Positions 20,341-30,698 of a stretch of DNA of 64,000 nucleotides are shown piece after piece. Source of the DNA: Bacteroidota bacterium (GTDB lineage: Bacteria; Bacteroidota; Ignavibacteria; Kryptoniales; JAKASW01). The stretch lies in contig JAJZNW010000001.1 in the NCBI GenBank assembly GCA_021811615.1, forward strand, positions 29,794 to 93,793, in the 5' to 3' direction. The notes under the pieces were generated by a model. The model ran no database searches and had not been told where the DNA came from. It saw only the letters and a program-made list of their open reading frames with translations. Within the stretch, counting starts at the first letter, position 1, and each line of letters starts with the position of its first letter. Both the position numbers and the translations under genes were made by a program.

Positions 20341-21063
20341 ATGGACAAGCAGCTTAATCTCGACGGTGTGGTGATAGACGTCGTCGTCAAGAGGATCAGG
20401 AATATCCGCCTCGGCGTCTTTCCTCCCGACGGGCAGGTCAGGCTTTCGGTACCTCACGGAATGAATCCCGAGATCGCGAAGGCGTTCGCGGTCTCCAAAC
20501 TCCCTTGGATAAAGAAGCACCAGGCGCGGTTGAAGGAACTCGCATCCCATATGTCTCGCGCGTTTCTTGACGGCGAGATTCACTACCTCTTCGGCAGAGA
20601 GTATACTCTGAAGATCGTTGAAAGCCGCGGAGCAGTCGGAGTGAAGTTGAACGGACCGGACATCGAGCTTCAAATCAGGAAAAATACCGGTACCGCCAAC
20701 CGGGAAAGGATAATGAACGAGTGGTACAGGAACGAAATGAAGATGGTTGTTCCTGTGTTGCTGAGGACGTGGGAGAATCGGATAGGCGTTTCCGCTTCCG
20801 GCTGGGGATTAAGATCTATGCGGACGAGATGGGGATCGTGCAACCCGAGAACGGGGAAAATCTGGATCAGTCTCGAACTCGCAAAAAGGGAAAAGATATA
20901 CCTGGAATATGTCATCGTCCACGAGCTTGTGCATTTACTGGAACGGCATCACAACGAAAACTTCAAGAAGTACATGGATAGGTTTATCCCTGAATGGCGG
21001 CGATACAGGGATGAGCTGAACTCGCCGATTGACGAGGTGCGAAACGGCAGCCAAAAACCGTAA
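20341..21063 (+). CDS. YgjP-like M48-type metallopeptidase domain protein
   Basis: MRTRWGSCNPRTGKIWISLELAK...YVIVHELVHLLERHHNENF zinc-binding HExxH motif. Confidence 0.9.
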   Translation: MDKQLNLDGVVIDVVVKRIRNIRLGVFPPDGQVRLSVPHGMNPEIAKAFAVSKLPWIKKHQARLKELASHMSRAFLDGEIHYLFGREYTLKIVESRGAVGVKLNGPDIELQIRKNTGTANRERIMNEWYRNEMKMVVPVLLRTWENRIGVSASGWGLRSMRTRWGSCNPRTGKIWISLELAKREKIYLEYVIVHELVHLLERHHNENFKKYMDRFIPEWRRYRDELNSPIDEVRNGSQKP

Positions 21064-21576
21064 GAAGCACTGAGGATGGTGTGGCTGAAGGCGCCGCTGT
21101 CCTCGCGGCCCGGATGATGTCGGTCGGTGTCCCGGCACAATGGATTGAATTTCGAAGAGGTCGATCCATGGAGGGACTGAACGTTTGACTTCGTGGAAAA
21201 TCGGATATGGAATGAAACACGCGCAAGTGTTATAATGACGGCGAATCGTTCCGCAATTCTCACTCCTCTAGCTGATTCCAATTCACCGGACTACGGTTCA
21301 CATCGCACCTAACCTTCACCATAAATCTGGAGGAAGAGAAGCACCAGAAGTATAGTACCGGGTATTTCGTGCCGGTATCAAGAGAGTATTCGCCCTCCGT
21401 AGTTTCCAATCCGAAAGAATACCGCCCAGCCGGACGCGTGGCCCACCGGGCAAACCGTCATACACTTGCCCGGTAGTCGAGTCTTCCTCCACCGGGAGCC
21501 TCTCCGGGCAAGAAATTTCAGCGGCTGAACTTCCTGACAAGAAAACACTTGACATTACGGAAGATGTTTTGAATAT

Positions 21577-21636
21577 TATGCAAACAAAACGAAAGTAAAC
21601 GAAACCATAGGAAAGCTTTTTTTGACCAAAACGATA
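21577..21636 (+). promoter_or_regulatory. Tandem TTTCGTTT (AAACGAAA) repeats at 10-bp spacing, putative DeoR-family operator
   Basis: AAACGAAA at 21587-21594 and 21597-21604, degenerate copies at 21577-21584 (TATGCAAA) and 21607-21614 (ATAGGAAA), AAACGATA at 21629; 46-105 bp upstream of the DeoR gene. Confidence 0.6.
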
Positions 21637-21681
21637 CAATGTGAAAATCGCGGCGTGGAAACAACCTGGTGAGGGGAAATC

Positions 21682-22464
21682 ATGAAACAACAGAACCACG
21701 ATAAGATTTTTCAGGAAGAGCGAATCCAGGAGATCATGAAGATACTCGAGAGGGAAGATCGGGTATTGATCAACGATCTCTGCGAGAACTTCAACACGAC
21801 CCCTGTGACGATCCGTAAGGATCTTGATCTGCTCGAGAAGCAGGGAGTTTTGAAGAGGACGCATGGAGGAGCCATCCTGCACAAGCCGCTTTTCCGCGGA
21901 CTCGCGTTGAACGAGAAGGAGAAGCTGAATTCGGATGAGAAGGAGCGAATCGCGGAGGAGGCGGTTAAGATGATCAACGAAGGTGATGTGATCATACTCG
22001 ATTCCGGTTCCACCACAACTTTCCTGGCCAGAAAGATGAAGGGTATGAAAGGAGTTACCGTCATTACAAACGCGGTCAACATCGCCCTCGAACTCGCCGA
22101 CAGCGATCTGGAAGTGATACTGACAGGAGGGGCGCTTCAGAAAAACTCGTCGACGCTGGTCGGCCCCCTTGCCGATGAGATGTTGAAGAAGATCTCTGCC
22201 GATAAACTCTTCCATGGTGTCGACGGCATCGACTACGATCTGGGACTTACCACGCCGGATATCGTCGAGGCGAATACAAGCCGGGTCATGATGGGGCGCG
22301 CGGGTGAAAATATCCTCCTCGTCGACTCGTCGAAATTCGGCAGGCGGAGTCTCGGCGTCATCTGTAAAATCGAAGATATAGATAAAATGATCACCACCAG
22401 AAAAATGAGCAAAACCGAGCTGAAGAAGCTCAACGATCTGAATCTCGAAGTAATAATAGTGTAA
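21682..22464 (+). CDS. DeoR/GlpR-family transcriptional regulator
   Basis: RIQEIMKILEREDRVLINDLCENFNTTPVTIRKDLDLLEKQGVLKRTHGGAIL; sensor domain ILDSGSTTTFLARKM, VDGIDYDLGLTTPDIVEANTSRVMM, LLVDSSKFG. Confidence 0.95.
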   Translation: MKQQNHDKIFQEERIQEIMKILEREDRVLINDLCENFNTTPVTIRKDLDLLEKQGVLKRTHGGAILHKPLFRGLALNEKEKLNSDEKERIAEEAVKMINEGDVIILDSGSTTTFLARKMKGMKGVTVITNAVNIALELADSDLEVILTGGALQKNSSTLVGPLADEMLKKISADKLFHGVDGIDYDLGLTTPDIVEANTSRVMMGRAGENILLVDSSKFGRRSLGVICKIEDIDKMITTRKMSKTELKKLNDLNLEVIIV

Positions 22465-22479
22465 GAACAAGAGGAACCA

Positions 22480-23418
22480 ATGGGCGAAAAAGAAGCACAG
22501 AAACGCGAATACCCCCGGTTATCTGAGGACAAAGTTATCATAAGAGGCGACCAAGGAAAGTGGGACGCCGATAAGGTTCACACCCTTTCTGTCGTCGAAG
22601 CGAATAAGGACGGTTACCGTTATTGGGGGTATTACGCTTTGTGCAACTATGGCGGAAGTCCTGATGTCAGGCAGGGCGGCCTCATCAGAAGCAACGATCT
22701 CACGAAATGGGACAAGTACGAAGGCAATCCGATTATCAAAAAGGACTGCAGGTGGCCGACGGTGATTCTGGCGAATTCGGTCTTCCATATGTTCTATGCC
22801 GAATACGATGCAAACAATGACAGCCAGATAGTCATGCTGACCAGCAGGGACGGCATCGATTTCGGAAACAAGACCGTGGTGGTACCGAGGGAACTGGGCA
22901 GGCAGAACCAGAACCCCTTCGCTTTCTACAACAAGGAAGACGGTTACTATTATCTCGCCTACTACAGCGGCATCGAGGCAAGCAATGACAAACCCCTGAT
23001 AGGAAGAGACGGTGTCGTCCAGAAGAAGGGTGTTGCCAGCGTAAAGAACGTCTGGCAGATCAAACTCAAGAAGAGCAAGGATATCGCCGGGCTTAAAGAT
23101 GCACAGCCGAAAGTCCTCATGACCGCGGACTATACAGTCGCCTCCCCTTCGATCATCTTTTACAACAACAGGTATCTCCTCCTCGTTGAGGCCATCAAGG
23201 AAGGAATGTGGGACGGCAAATGGGTGACGCTTGCGTATGAGAGCGGCAGGATTGACGGCGGCTACACAGAACTGAGCGGCAACCCGCTTCTGCCGGATAA
23301 CGACGCCTGTGCTTTCCAGCATATCTTCGACGGTCAACTCTACATCTTCTATTCACACTGTCTCGATATTGAAAACTGGTATTGGGAGATAAGGTCCGTA
23401 AAAGGAGGAGCGAAGTAA
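22480..23418 (+). CDS. Five-bladed beta-propeller glycosidase-like protein (GH43/GH32/GH130-like), cytoplasmic
   Basis: GNPIIKKDCRWPTVILANSVFHMFYAEYD...SPSIIFYNNRYLLLVEAI...CAFQHIFDGQLYIFYSH; no signal peptide. Confidence 0.65.
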   Translation: MGEKEAQKREYPRLSEDKVIIRGDQGKWDADKVHTLSVVEANKDGYRYWGYYALCNYGGSPDVRQGGLIRSNDLTKWDKYEGNPIIKKDCRWPTVILANSVFHMFYAEYDANNDSQIVMLTSRDGIDFGNKTVVVPRELGRQNQNPFAFYNKEDGYYYLAYYSGIEASNDKPLIGRDGVVQKKGVASVKNVWQIKLKKSKDIAGLKDAQPKVLMTADYTVASPSIIFYNNRYLLLVEAIKEGMWDGKWVTLAYESGRIDGGYTELSGNPLLPDNDACAFQHIFDGQLYIFYSHCLDIENWYWEIRSVKGGAK

Positions 23419-23740
23419 GCTCCTTTGACTTGGGCGCGGCCGGATGTTCACGGCTATCCGCCGCCAGGTGATGCAACATACTGAACGAAACCTATTATTT
23501 GAAAAATGAAGCAGCACAAATTGACAAGACAATTCGTTTCTGAACCACGGGGTTCTCTCTCGTCCCTTCGAGCTCATGCTGCGGCGAAGTCTGCCCGGTC
23601 ATCCGAGTATCCTGTTCTTTCAGCTGAAAGGTTTGTCATGCGGAGCGCTGACGACTCGGAGGCCTACTGCATGGCCGGAGTCTCCGCCGTCATGACCGCA
23701 ATTGATCCTGCTCGGAATCAACAACGGCAAAGGGATAAGC

Positions 23741-24793
23741 ATGAATAAATTTGTCACAGAAATTTTCTCCCAACCTGAATCTCTCGATAAAACATTGGAC
23801 TATTACCTCAGCCATGAAGGAAGAGAGAAACTTAAGTCGGTAAAAGAGCTGATTGGAAAGGGAGAATACAAGAAGGTTGTCTTTACCGGTATGGGGAGCT
23901 CGTATTTTGCCAGCTATGCCGCTTCGTGCTTTTTCAACAGGCTGGGAATCCAGGCATATGCTATCAACACAAATGAACTCCTTTACTACCATTTCTCGGT
24001 AATTACACGCGATACCCTCGTCGTGTGCTTGTCTCAGTCGGGCGAAAGTGCGGAGATAGTAAAGCTTATTCAGAAATTACCCGACGGTAAGCGTTTCATC
24101 GGCGTGACGAACGAGGAGCACGGGACTCTGGCTAAGAAAGCGGGGATCACCCTTCTGAGCAAGGCCGGCGTCGAAAAGATGACCTCCACGAAGACTTACA
24201 CCGCTATAATTCTCGTCATGTGCATCCTGGGATGGTTTCTCACCGACAGCTGGAACGACGAAAAGGCGGCCAAGATCAGGCAGCTGGTTCCCGGAACGGA
24301 AAAGCTTCTGAATAGATACAAAGACTCGATCGGCGAAGAGCTCGCCTTCCTCGGCGACATAGAATTTCTCCAGTTTATCGGAAGAGGCCCATCTTACGCT
24401 TCTGCACTTCAGAGCGAATTGATGTTCAAGGAAGCCGCGAAGATAGCGGCGTCGGGAACGATGGGAGGAGAATTCAGGCACGGCCCGATGGAGATGGTGA
24501 AACCGGGATTTAAATCGATACTCTTCGTCGCCGAAGGGAGCACTTACAACCAGAGCATAAGGATGGCGGCAGATATCTCACGGTTCCAGGGAAAGGTTCT
24601 GATCATCACCAACAAAGATCCGAGGCTGACCGACTCAAACGTTCGCGTAATTGTCGCAGATCAGCCCGATGAATACCTGTTTGTCGTTCAAAGCATAATC
24701 CCTGTCCAGCTCATGGTGAACGAGCTCGGGCTTTCCAACGGTACCACACCCGGTGATTTCATTCACGGCGGCAAAATCACCGTCGACGAGTAA
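23741..24793 (+). CDS. SIS-domain sugar isomerase/deaminase (GlmS C-terminal-like)
   Basis: VFTGMGSSYFASYAA, VVCLSQSGESAEIVKLI, FIGRGPSYASALQSELMFKEAAKIAASGTMGGEFRHGPMEMV. Confidence 0.9.
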   Translation: MNKFVTEIFSQPESLDKTLDYYLSHEGREKLKSVKELIGKGEYKKVVFTGMGSSYFASYAASCFFNRLGIQAYAINTNELLYYHFSVITRDTLVVCLSQSGESAEIVKLIQKLPDGKRFIGVTNEEHGTLAKKAGITLLSKAGVEKMTSTKTYTAIILVMCILGWFLTDSWNDEKAAKIRQLVPGTEKLLNRYKDSIGEELAFLGDIEFLQFIGRGPSYASALQSELMFKEAAKIAASGTMGGEFRHGPMEMVKPGFKSILFVAEGSTYNQSIRMAADISRFQGKVLIITNKDPRLTDSNVRVIVADQPDEYLFVVQSIIPVQLMVNELGLSNGTTPGDFIHGGKITVDE

Positions 24794-24864
24794 CCCATCG
24801 AAAAATTGCCACGAGAGAAACATGTACATGCCAATAAATCCGTTCAATACAAGGGAGAGAAGAA

Positions 24865-25779
24865 TTGACCGGTGAACTACTGATCGGAGTCGATTTCGGG
24901 GGGACGAAGATCCTCACCGGGGCGATGACGGCGGAAGGCGAAGTGGTTTGTGATCCGGTTAAGCTTCCGACGAACGGTGGCGACGCTCCGGAGAAAATCA
25001 TCGGCAGAGTCACCGCTTCCATCGACGAGGTTCTCGCCAAAACCGGGGCGGAGAGGGAAGATGTTGCAGGAATCGGGATGGGAGTTACCGGTCCCATCGA
25101 CATCAAGGGCGGTAGAATACTCGAATGTCCGCAGCTCCCCACGCTGCACTTCTATCCGCTGAAAAAAATGATAGAAGAACGTTATGAGCGCCCTGTACAT
25201 ATGAACAACGATGCGAACTGTCTCATCTATGGCGAGACGCTTTTCGGAAGCGGAGTCGGGATGAAGAATGTCGTCGGTTTCACTCTCGGAACGGGCGTCG
25301 GATGTGCGATAATTCTCGACGGGAAGATATTCGCAGGGAACACTGAGTCCGCTGGCGAGATATGGCCCTCTCCCTACCGTGACGGGACGATAGAGGATCT
25401 CGTTTCCGGTTCAGGAATTTCTACTATCTACAGAAGAATAACGGGCTGCGACAAGACCGCACTCGAGATCTCGACGCTTGCAGAAAAAGGGGACAACGGC
25501 GCTCTCGCCACATGGGAGGAATTCGGCCGTCACCTGTCCGTCGCGATGTCCTGGGCCGTCAACATCATAGATCCGGAAGTGGTGATACTCGGCGGATCGA
25601 TCGCGAACGCCTTCAAATTTTTCGGCCCTTCCATGGAAAGAAATTTTCGAAGACATGTCTGCCCGACTCCTGCGAGTCAGACCAGGGTCGTTTGCGCGAA
25701 ACTTGGCGCGAATGCGGGATTCATTGGAGCCGCCGCCCTGGCACTACAAAAAACCGAAATCGGGCAGAAGCATAAGTGA
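24865..25779 (+). CDS. ROK-family sugar kinase/regulator
   Basis: LIGVDFGGTKILTGAM, IGMGVTGPID, VHMNNDANCLIYGE, GFTLGTGVGCAIILDG; TTG start. Confidence 0.9.
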   Translation: MTGELLIGVDFGGTKILTGAMTAEGEVVCDPVKLPTNGGDAPEKIIGRVTASIDEVLAKTGAEREDVAGIGMGVTGPIDIKGGRILECPQLPTLHFYPLKKMIEERYERPVHMNNDANCLIYGETLFGSGVGMKNVVGFTLGTGVGCAIILDGKIFAGNTESAGEIWPSPYRDGTIEDLVSGSGISTIYRRITGCDKTALEISTLAEKGDNGALATWEEFGRHLSVAMSWAVNIIDPEVVILGGSIANAFKFFGPSMERNFRRHVCPTPASQTRVVCAKLGANAGFIGAAALALQKTEIGQKHK

Positions 25780-25896
25780 AAATCTCATGAGCAAGTTTAC
25801 CGGAATGCTCGTCTCTGCAATCCCTTTCCGAGCCCCGGTTTTGATTTGAAAAATAGACGAAGATACTCTCAACGAGCCAAATCACCGAAGGAGAGA

Positions 25897-28812
25897 ATGA
25901 TGTACCGAAAAATTACGACTTTAACCCGCGCCCTTGCGCTTGTCTTGTCGCTTCTCGTGATGCCTGTGTTTGCGGCACAGAGCGGGACAATAAAGGGACG
26001 CGTCGCAGACGCGCATTCGGGAGATGCGCTCCCCGGGGCCAATGTTTACCTTGTTGGTACAAGCCTGGGTGCCTCCACGGGACTGAACGGAAGTTTTACT
26101 ATTACAAACGTGCCGCCCGGCAACTATACCGTACGAACCACTTATATCGGATACAAGACTGACGTAATGCATATCCGGGTCGCGTCCGGGGAGACGCTTG
26201 AAAAGGCAATCAAGCTGGAGGCCGTCGGAGTACAGGGAAAAGAAGTTGTAGTTACTGCACAAGCGGCGGGACAGAACTCCGCAATTAACCAGCAGCTTGC
26301 GTCGAACCAGATAGTCAACGTCGTTTCTGCGGCAAGGATACAGGAGCTCCCCGATGCCAACGCAGCCGAATCTGTCGGCAGACTTCCCGGTGTGTCGGTC
26401 CTCCGGAGCGGCGGTGAAGCGTATGCCGTCGTAATACGCGGTCTCCAACCGAAGTACAATCAGGTTACCATCGACGGCGTCAAAATGGGCTCGTCCAGCT
26501 CGAGCAGCGACTACACCGACCTGAGCATGATCTCCTCGAATATGCTCGGCGGCATCGAAGTGTACAAGACGATTTCACCGGATATGAACGCGGACGTGAT
26601 CGGCGGCGTCGTCAACTTCGAGATGCGTGAGGCGCAGGTGAAGAAACCGGGCGTCCCGGAAATCAGCCTTGTCGGGCAGGGAGGCTACAACGCTCTCTCC
26701 GACGCGTATAACAAGTTCAACAATTACAAATATGTCGCCACGGTTCAGGATCGTTTCTTCGGTGAGCGCTTCGGAATATTCGCCCAGGCGGACGTCGAAA
26801 GAATCAACCTCAGTTCCAATGAGCTTGGAGCTTCATACGGGGAATATGAAAACACGCTGACACAGTACCTCACGAACAGCGTGAACCTTTACGACATTCC
26901 CCGTGACAGGCGTCGATACAATGCGGCGCTGGTTCTCGACTACAAGCTTCCGGAAGGATCGCTCAAGCTGACAAACTTCGCGAACACAGGCACTACAAAC
27001 GCGACGACATACAGCGAGTCGTTTGATCTGAACAACAACATTCGCTATTACGGAGTGGCGAACTCTAATGCGACGCTGAGCAATATCGTAGACATCCTTG
27101 ATTTCAAACAACAGCTTCCGATTTTCCACCTCGATCTGACATTGTCACATGTGTACTCTGCAACGAACAGTCCGAACAGCTGGAATGCAAATTTCCAGCA
27201 GACACAGGCAGGACTCAACCAGTTCGCGAACCAGCCGAATGTCAATCCCGAGGCCGTTCCCGTCGCGGCAAGCAACGACATTTCGAATGCTTCATTGTAC
27301 CAGTTTAACGTAACCAACAGCTTCTACTGGCAACGTGCTCTGGACGCGAAAGTCGATCTGAGCACGAACGTGAATTTCTCCCCAGATGTGTCGGCTAAAA
27401 TTAAATTCGGGGGATCCTACAAGCACGTAATCAGATCCTATACAACGGACGTCTTGAACGGAACGTTGATAGGAAGTAACGTGGCACAGTTCATTTCTCC
27501 GTATTTCAAGCTCCCTGCCGATGCGGCAAAAATGCAATACTGGGTCGACCCAAATTTCAATTTCGGGACCTTCCTCAACGGCAACTACAAGATGGTATCG
27601 CCGCTGAACTTCGGCATGTTCTCGAAGCTGCTCAACATACTCAACTCGAACTTGCAGAATTACGCACAGCAAAACCAGCAGGCGTGGTATGGCGTGAATA
27701 CGGAAGCATCGATCACCAACAACTATAACGGCTACGAGAATACCGGAGCGTTCTATGTAATGGCCGATTTGAAGGTGGGTCAGCAGTTGACGCTCATTCC
27801 GGGAGTCCGTTATCAAAATCTCGAAACGATCTACACCGCCCCCCGCGGGTTCTCAAGTGCTTTGTCATATTTCACATACGATTACTACGACACTACCGTA
27901 ACCCAGAACCACGGTTACTGGCTTCCGGACGTGTCTTTGAATTACAAGCCGCTTTCGTGGCTCAGTGTACGCCTTGCATATTCGAATACTCTCGCTTATC
28001 CGGATTTCAACACTATAACACCGCGCATAAATGTCGGTTTGAGTAACTCGATCTCATGGAACAACTCTTCCTTGATTCCCGGCCGCTCCGCCAACTATGA
28101 CCTCGCGGTCTCGGTGTACAACGATGCTATCGGCTTGTTCACAGTGGATCCTTTTCTCAAGCAAATTAAGAATCTGATATACTCATGGTCTTATTGGGTA
28201 TCGGGCACGCAGGCATTGCAGTATATACCCGCCAGTTTGCCGGGAACTCCACCGAACCCGAATCAATCATACAATATCAGTACGTATATCAACGACCCGT
28301 ATGTCATAAACGACTATGGAGTCGAACTGGATTGGCAGACTCACTTCTGGTATTTGCCGGGAGTGCTTTCCGGAATTGTATTCGGCGCCAATTACACGCA
28401 CATCTTCTCTCAGGCACAGTATCCGTATACTCTCACGGAAATTACAAGCCGCAGTGTCCAGTATATCGATACGTCATATACGGATCGTCTGATAGATCAG
28501 CCCGACGATATTCTCAATCTTACTTTAGGCTTTGATTACAAGGGCTTCTCGGCCAGGGTGGCATTTCTCTATGAGAGCAATGTTTTTTCGGGAGCAAACT
28601 TCTGGCCGCAACTCAGAGCCTATTCCCCCATATACAGACGCTGGGATTTTGCTGCGAAACAGACTCTTCCGTGGTACGGTATGCAGCTGTATTTGGATCT
28701 TAACAACCTGAATGGAGCAAATACGGTCAGCGTTATCCGGGCGGCTTCGGTCCCAACGTCGGAGCAGGATTACGGCATGACTGCTGACATCGGCATTAGA
28801 TGGACACTATAG
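25897..28812 (+). CDS. TonB-dependent receptor with N-terminal carboxypeptidase-regulatory-like domain
   Basis: GTIKGRVADAHSGDALPGANVYLVGTSLGASTGLNGSFTITNVPPGNYTV; plug SAARIQELPDANAAESVGRLPGVSVLRSGGEAYAVVIRGLQPKYNQVTIDGV; C-terminal barrel ending MTADIGIRWTL. Confidence 0.95.
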   Translation: MMYRKITTLTRALALVLSLLVMPVFAAQSGTIKGRVADAHSGDALPGANVYLVGTSLGASTGLNGSFTITNVPPGNYTVRTTYIGYKTDVMHIRVASGETLEKAIKLEAVGVQGKEVVVTAQAAGQNSAINQQLASNQIVNVVSAARIQELPDANAAESVGRLPGVSVLRSGGEAYAVVIRGLQPKYNQVTIDGVKMGSSSSSSDYTDLSMISSNMLGGIEVYKTISPDMNADVIGGVVNFEMREAQVKKPGVPEISLVGQGGYNALSDAYNKFNNYKYVATVQDRFFGERFGIFAQADVERINLSSNELGASYGEYENTLTQYLTNSVNLYDIPRDRRRYNAALVLDYKLPEGSLKLTNFANTGTTNATTYSESFDLNNNIRYYGVANSNATLSNIVDILDFKQQLPIFHLDLTLSHVYSATNSPNSWNANFQQTQAGLNQFANQPNVNPEAVPVAASNDISNASLYQFNVTNSFYWQRALDAKVDLSTNVNFSPDVSAKIKFGGSYKHVIRSYTTDVLNGTLIGSNVAQFISPYFKLPADAAKMQYWVDPNFNFGTFLNGNYKMVSPLNFGMFSKLLNILNSNLQNYAQQNQQAWYGVNTEASITNNYNGYENTGAFYVMADLKVGQQLTLIPGVRYQNLETIYTAPRGFSSALSYFTYDYYDTTVTQNHGYWLPDVSLNYKPLSWLSVRLAYSNTLAYPDFNTITPRINVGLSNSISWNNSSLIPGRSANYDLAVSVYNDAIGLFTVDPFLKQIKNLIYSWSYWVSGTQALQYIPASLPGTPPNPNQSYNISTYINDPYVINDYGVELDWQTHFWYLPGVLSGIVFGANYTHIFSQAQYPYTLTEITSRSVQYIDTSYTDRLIDQPDDILNLTLGFDYKGFSARVAFLYESNVFSGANFWPQLRAYSPIYRRWDFAAKQTLPWYGMQLYLDLNNLNGANTVSVIRAASVPTSEQDYGMTADIGIRWTL

Positions 28813-28952
28813 AGATGGAAGGAAAGAAGGAGGTGGTTGGCGAAAGTCGTCTCAACAATGGAGCAGAATCACTGAATCACCTGGTGACGGCTACAAGGCC
28901 TTTGCACCAAGTGATCATCAATAACAACTCATTTATCCTGAGGAGTCATCAA

Positions 28953-30686
28953 ATGAACAAAATGCTTACAGCGGCCACCATGCTCGCGATGGCGGCATTC
29001 CTCTGTATGCCAGGGAAGACACTGGCGGCAGGGAACGATACGCTTGTTGTTTATGCCAACGGGCCGAGTTTGGATGCCGTCATCAACGCGGACACTACAT
29101 CGACAGGCGCTCAAGCCCACAACGTCTATGAACTTGTTTCACTGGACACAACTTACCTGTATACGGGAGTAATTGCACCGAGGACAACCGATTTCTCCTT
29201 AATAGGAGTGCGCGGCGCAGACGGCAGACCTCCCTGCATTCAGCCTGGCATTCTCAAAAACGGATCTCCCGCAGGCACATTCCTTTCGATTGCCAAACCC
29301 GGAGCCGACGTTCTGGTGCAGAACATTTACTTCTTCGGCAGAGCACCGAACAATGCCTGGACAGGAAACGCTCTGATAAATCTGCCGGCCGATTCAACAA
29401 GAATAACCCTCGACAGTCTGGTCGTCGACGAGCTGCATGGTACTCCTGAAGTCTACACCGGTGTGCACGACGATTTCTTCGTCACTAACTGCATATTCAG
29501 GAATATGGTTTGGCCGAACAACTTCACTTCTCCCGGTTTAGTCAATCCCGCGTATCCGACTTCGAATCCCGCCGATACTATCCTGGTAGATAATAACACG
29601 TTCTTGTGCCATGAGGCGGGTACTGCAGGTACGGGAGGACCGCTCACGAAATACATGGAATTGGATCATAACACCTTCATGTACAACTTCGAGTACCCCA
29701 TCGGAAATTATTATTTCCAGTACTTCACGAACGAAAAAATAGAGAACAACATTTTCTACGGTACCTATGCGGCTGGCGTAACAATTAAAAGATACTTCAC
29801 AACCCACGTGACGCCGCTCCAGCCTGTCGGAGCAGTCGAGTTCGATACGCTTACTGCAGCCGAAGATACGACCTTCGATCCTGCAGACACTGCGAATTCT
29901 AATCTCAGATGGCTTGCGGAAGCAAAAAGAATCGCGATTGTAAAGGACAACGTCTGGTACGAACCCTCGGCGATAACTAACTTCTGGACCGCATGGGACG
30001 ACACCGCCTCGACGGCTGATACGCTTATTACACCGAGCTTCTTCGGCGCATCGGCCGATACGTTCTTTGCCCATCCGAATCTTTGGCCGGGCTTCCAGAA
30101 CTCCGGCAACCTCGTCGGAGTCGATCCCGGATTCGGAGCTTCATTTGCCAGCGTGCTGCAGCCGAGCAGTACTCCCGGCATCGTCAGCCTGCAGCAGTTC
30201 ATCACGGAAGTCTGGCAGGGAACCATCAAGACGGACGAATGGGGATACGAGAAGCAGACAGTTTCAGGCACAAACTGGATCCCCGCTTGGCCGCTTCCCG
30301 AAGCGCAGGACATGAAGTACACGAACGCACAGGTCAGATCGAACAGTACCGACGGACTTCCCTGCGGCGATCCGCAGTGGTTCGGCCCGCTCACCGCGGT
30401 TCAGCAAACCCCGACAGTAGCTCAGAAGTTCAACCTGGGCAACAACTATCCCAACCCGTTCAACCCGACGACGACCATCAACGTGACGCTCGCGCAGAGC
30501 GGCGTGATGAGCCTCAGGATTTACAACGTCCTCGGCCAGTTGGTGAAAGTTGTCGCGGAGGGCTTCAAGGCACCCGGCGTGTACAGATACGATGTGAATA
30601 TGGATACCTTTGCCAGCGGAGTCTACTTCTACAGGCTTCAGCAGGGCAGCAATTTCATGACAAAGAAAATGCTTCTCCTTAAGTAA
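28953..30686 (+). CDS. Secreted right-handed beta-helix protein with T9SS type A sorting domain
   Basis: Repeated strand-turn pattern (ILVDNNTFLCHEAG, MELDHNTFMYNF, EKIENNIFYGTYAAGV); C-terminal NNYPNPFNPTTTINVTL...SGVYFYRLQQGSNFMTKKMLLLK. Confidence 0.82.
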   Translation: MNKMLTAATMLAMAAFLCMPGKTLAAGNDTLVVYANGPSLDAVINADTTSTGAQAHNVYELVSLDTTYLYTGVIAPRTTDFSLIGVRGADGRPPCIQPGILKNGSPAGTFLSIAKPGADVLVQNIYFFGRAPNNAWTGNALINLPADSTRITLDSLVVDELHGTPEVYTGVHDDFFVTNCIFRNMVWPNNFTSPGLVNPAYPTSNPADTILVDNNTFLCHEAGTAGTGGPLTKYMELDHNTFMYNFEYPIGNYYFQYFTNEKIENNIFYGTYAAGVTIKRYFTTHVTPLQPVGAVEFDTLTAAEDTTFDPADTANSNLRWLAEAKRIAIVKDNVWYEPSAITNFWTAWDDTASTADTLITPSFFGASADTFFAHPNLWPGFQNSGNLVGVDPGFGASFASVLQPSSTPGIVSLQQFITEVWQGTIKTDEWGYEKQTVSGTNWIPAWPLPEAQDMKYTNAQVRSNSTDGLPCGDPQWFGPLTAVQQTPTVAQKFNLGNNYPNPFNPTTTINVTLAQSGVMSLRIYNVLGQLVKVVAEGFKAPGVYRYDVNMDTFASGVYFYRLQQGSNFMTKKMLLLK

Positions 30687-30698
30687 TGAGGATCCGAT

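Noticed and set aside
21316-22470. 384-aa minus-strand ORF across the DeoR gene
   Set aside because: Mirror of the DeoR coding frame; sense product has unambiguous HTH and sensor motifs.
23506-23748. 80-aa ORF between the GH43-like and SIS genes
   Set aside because: No start context or motif; overlaps the SIS gene leader; probably spacer.
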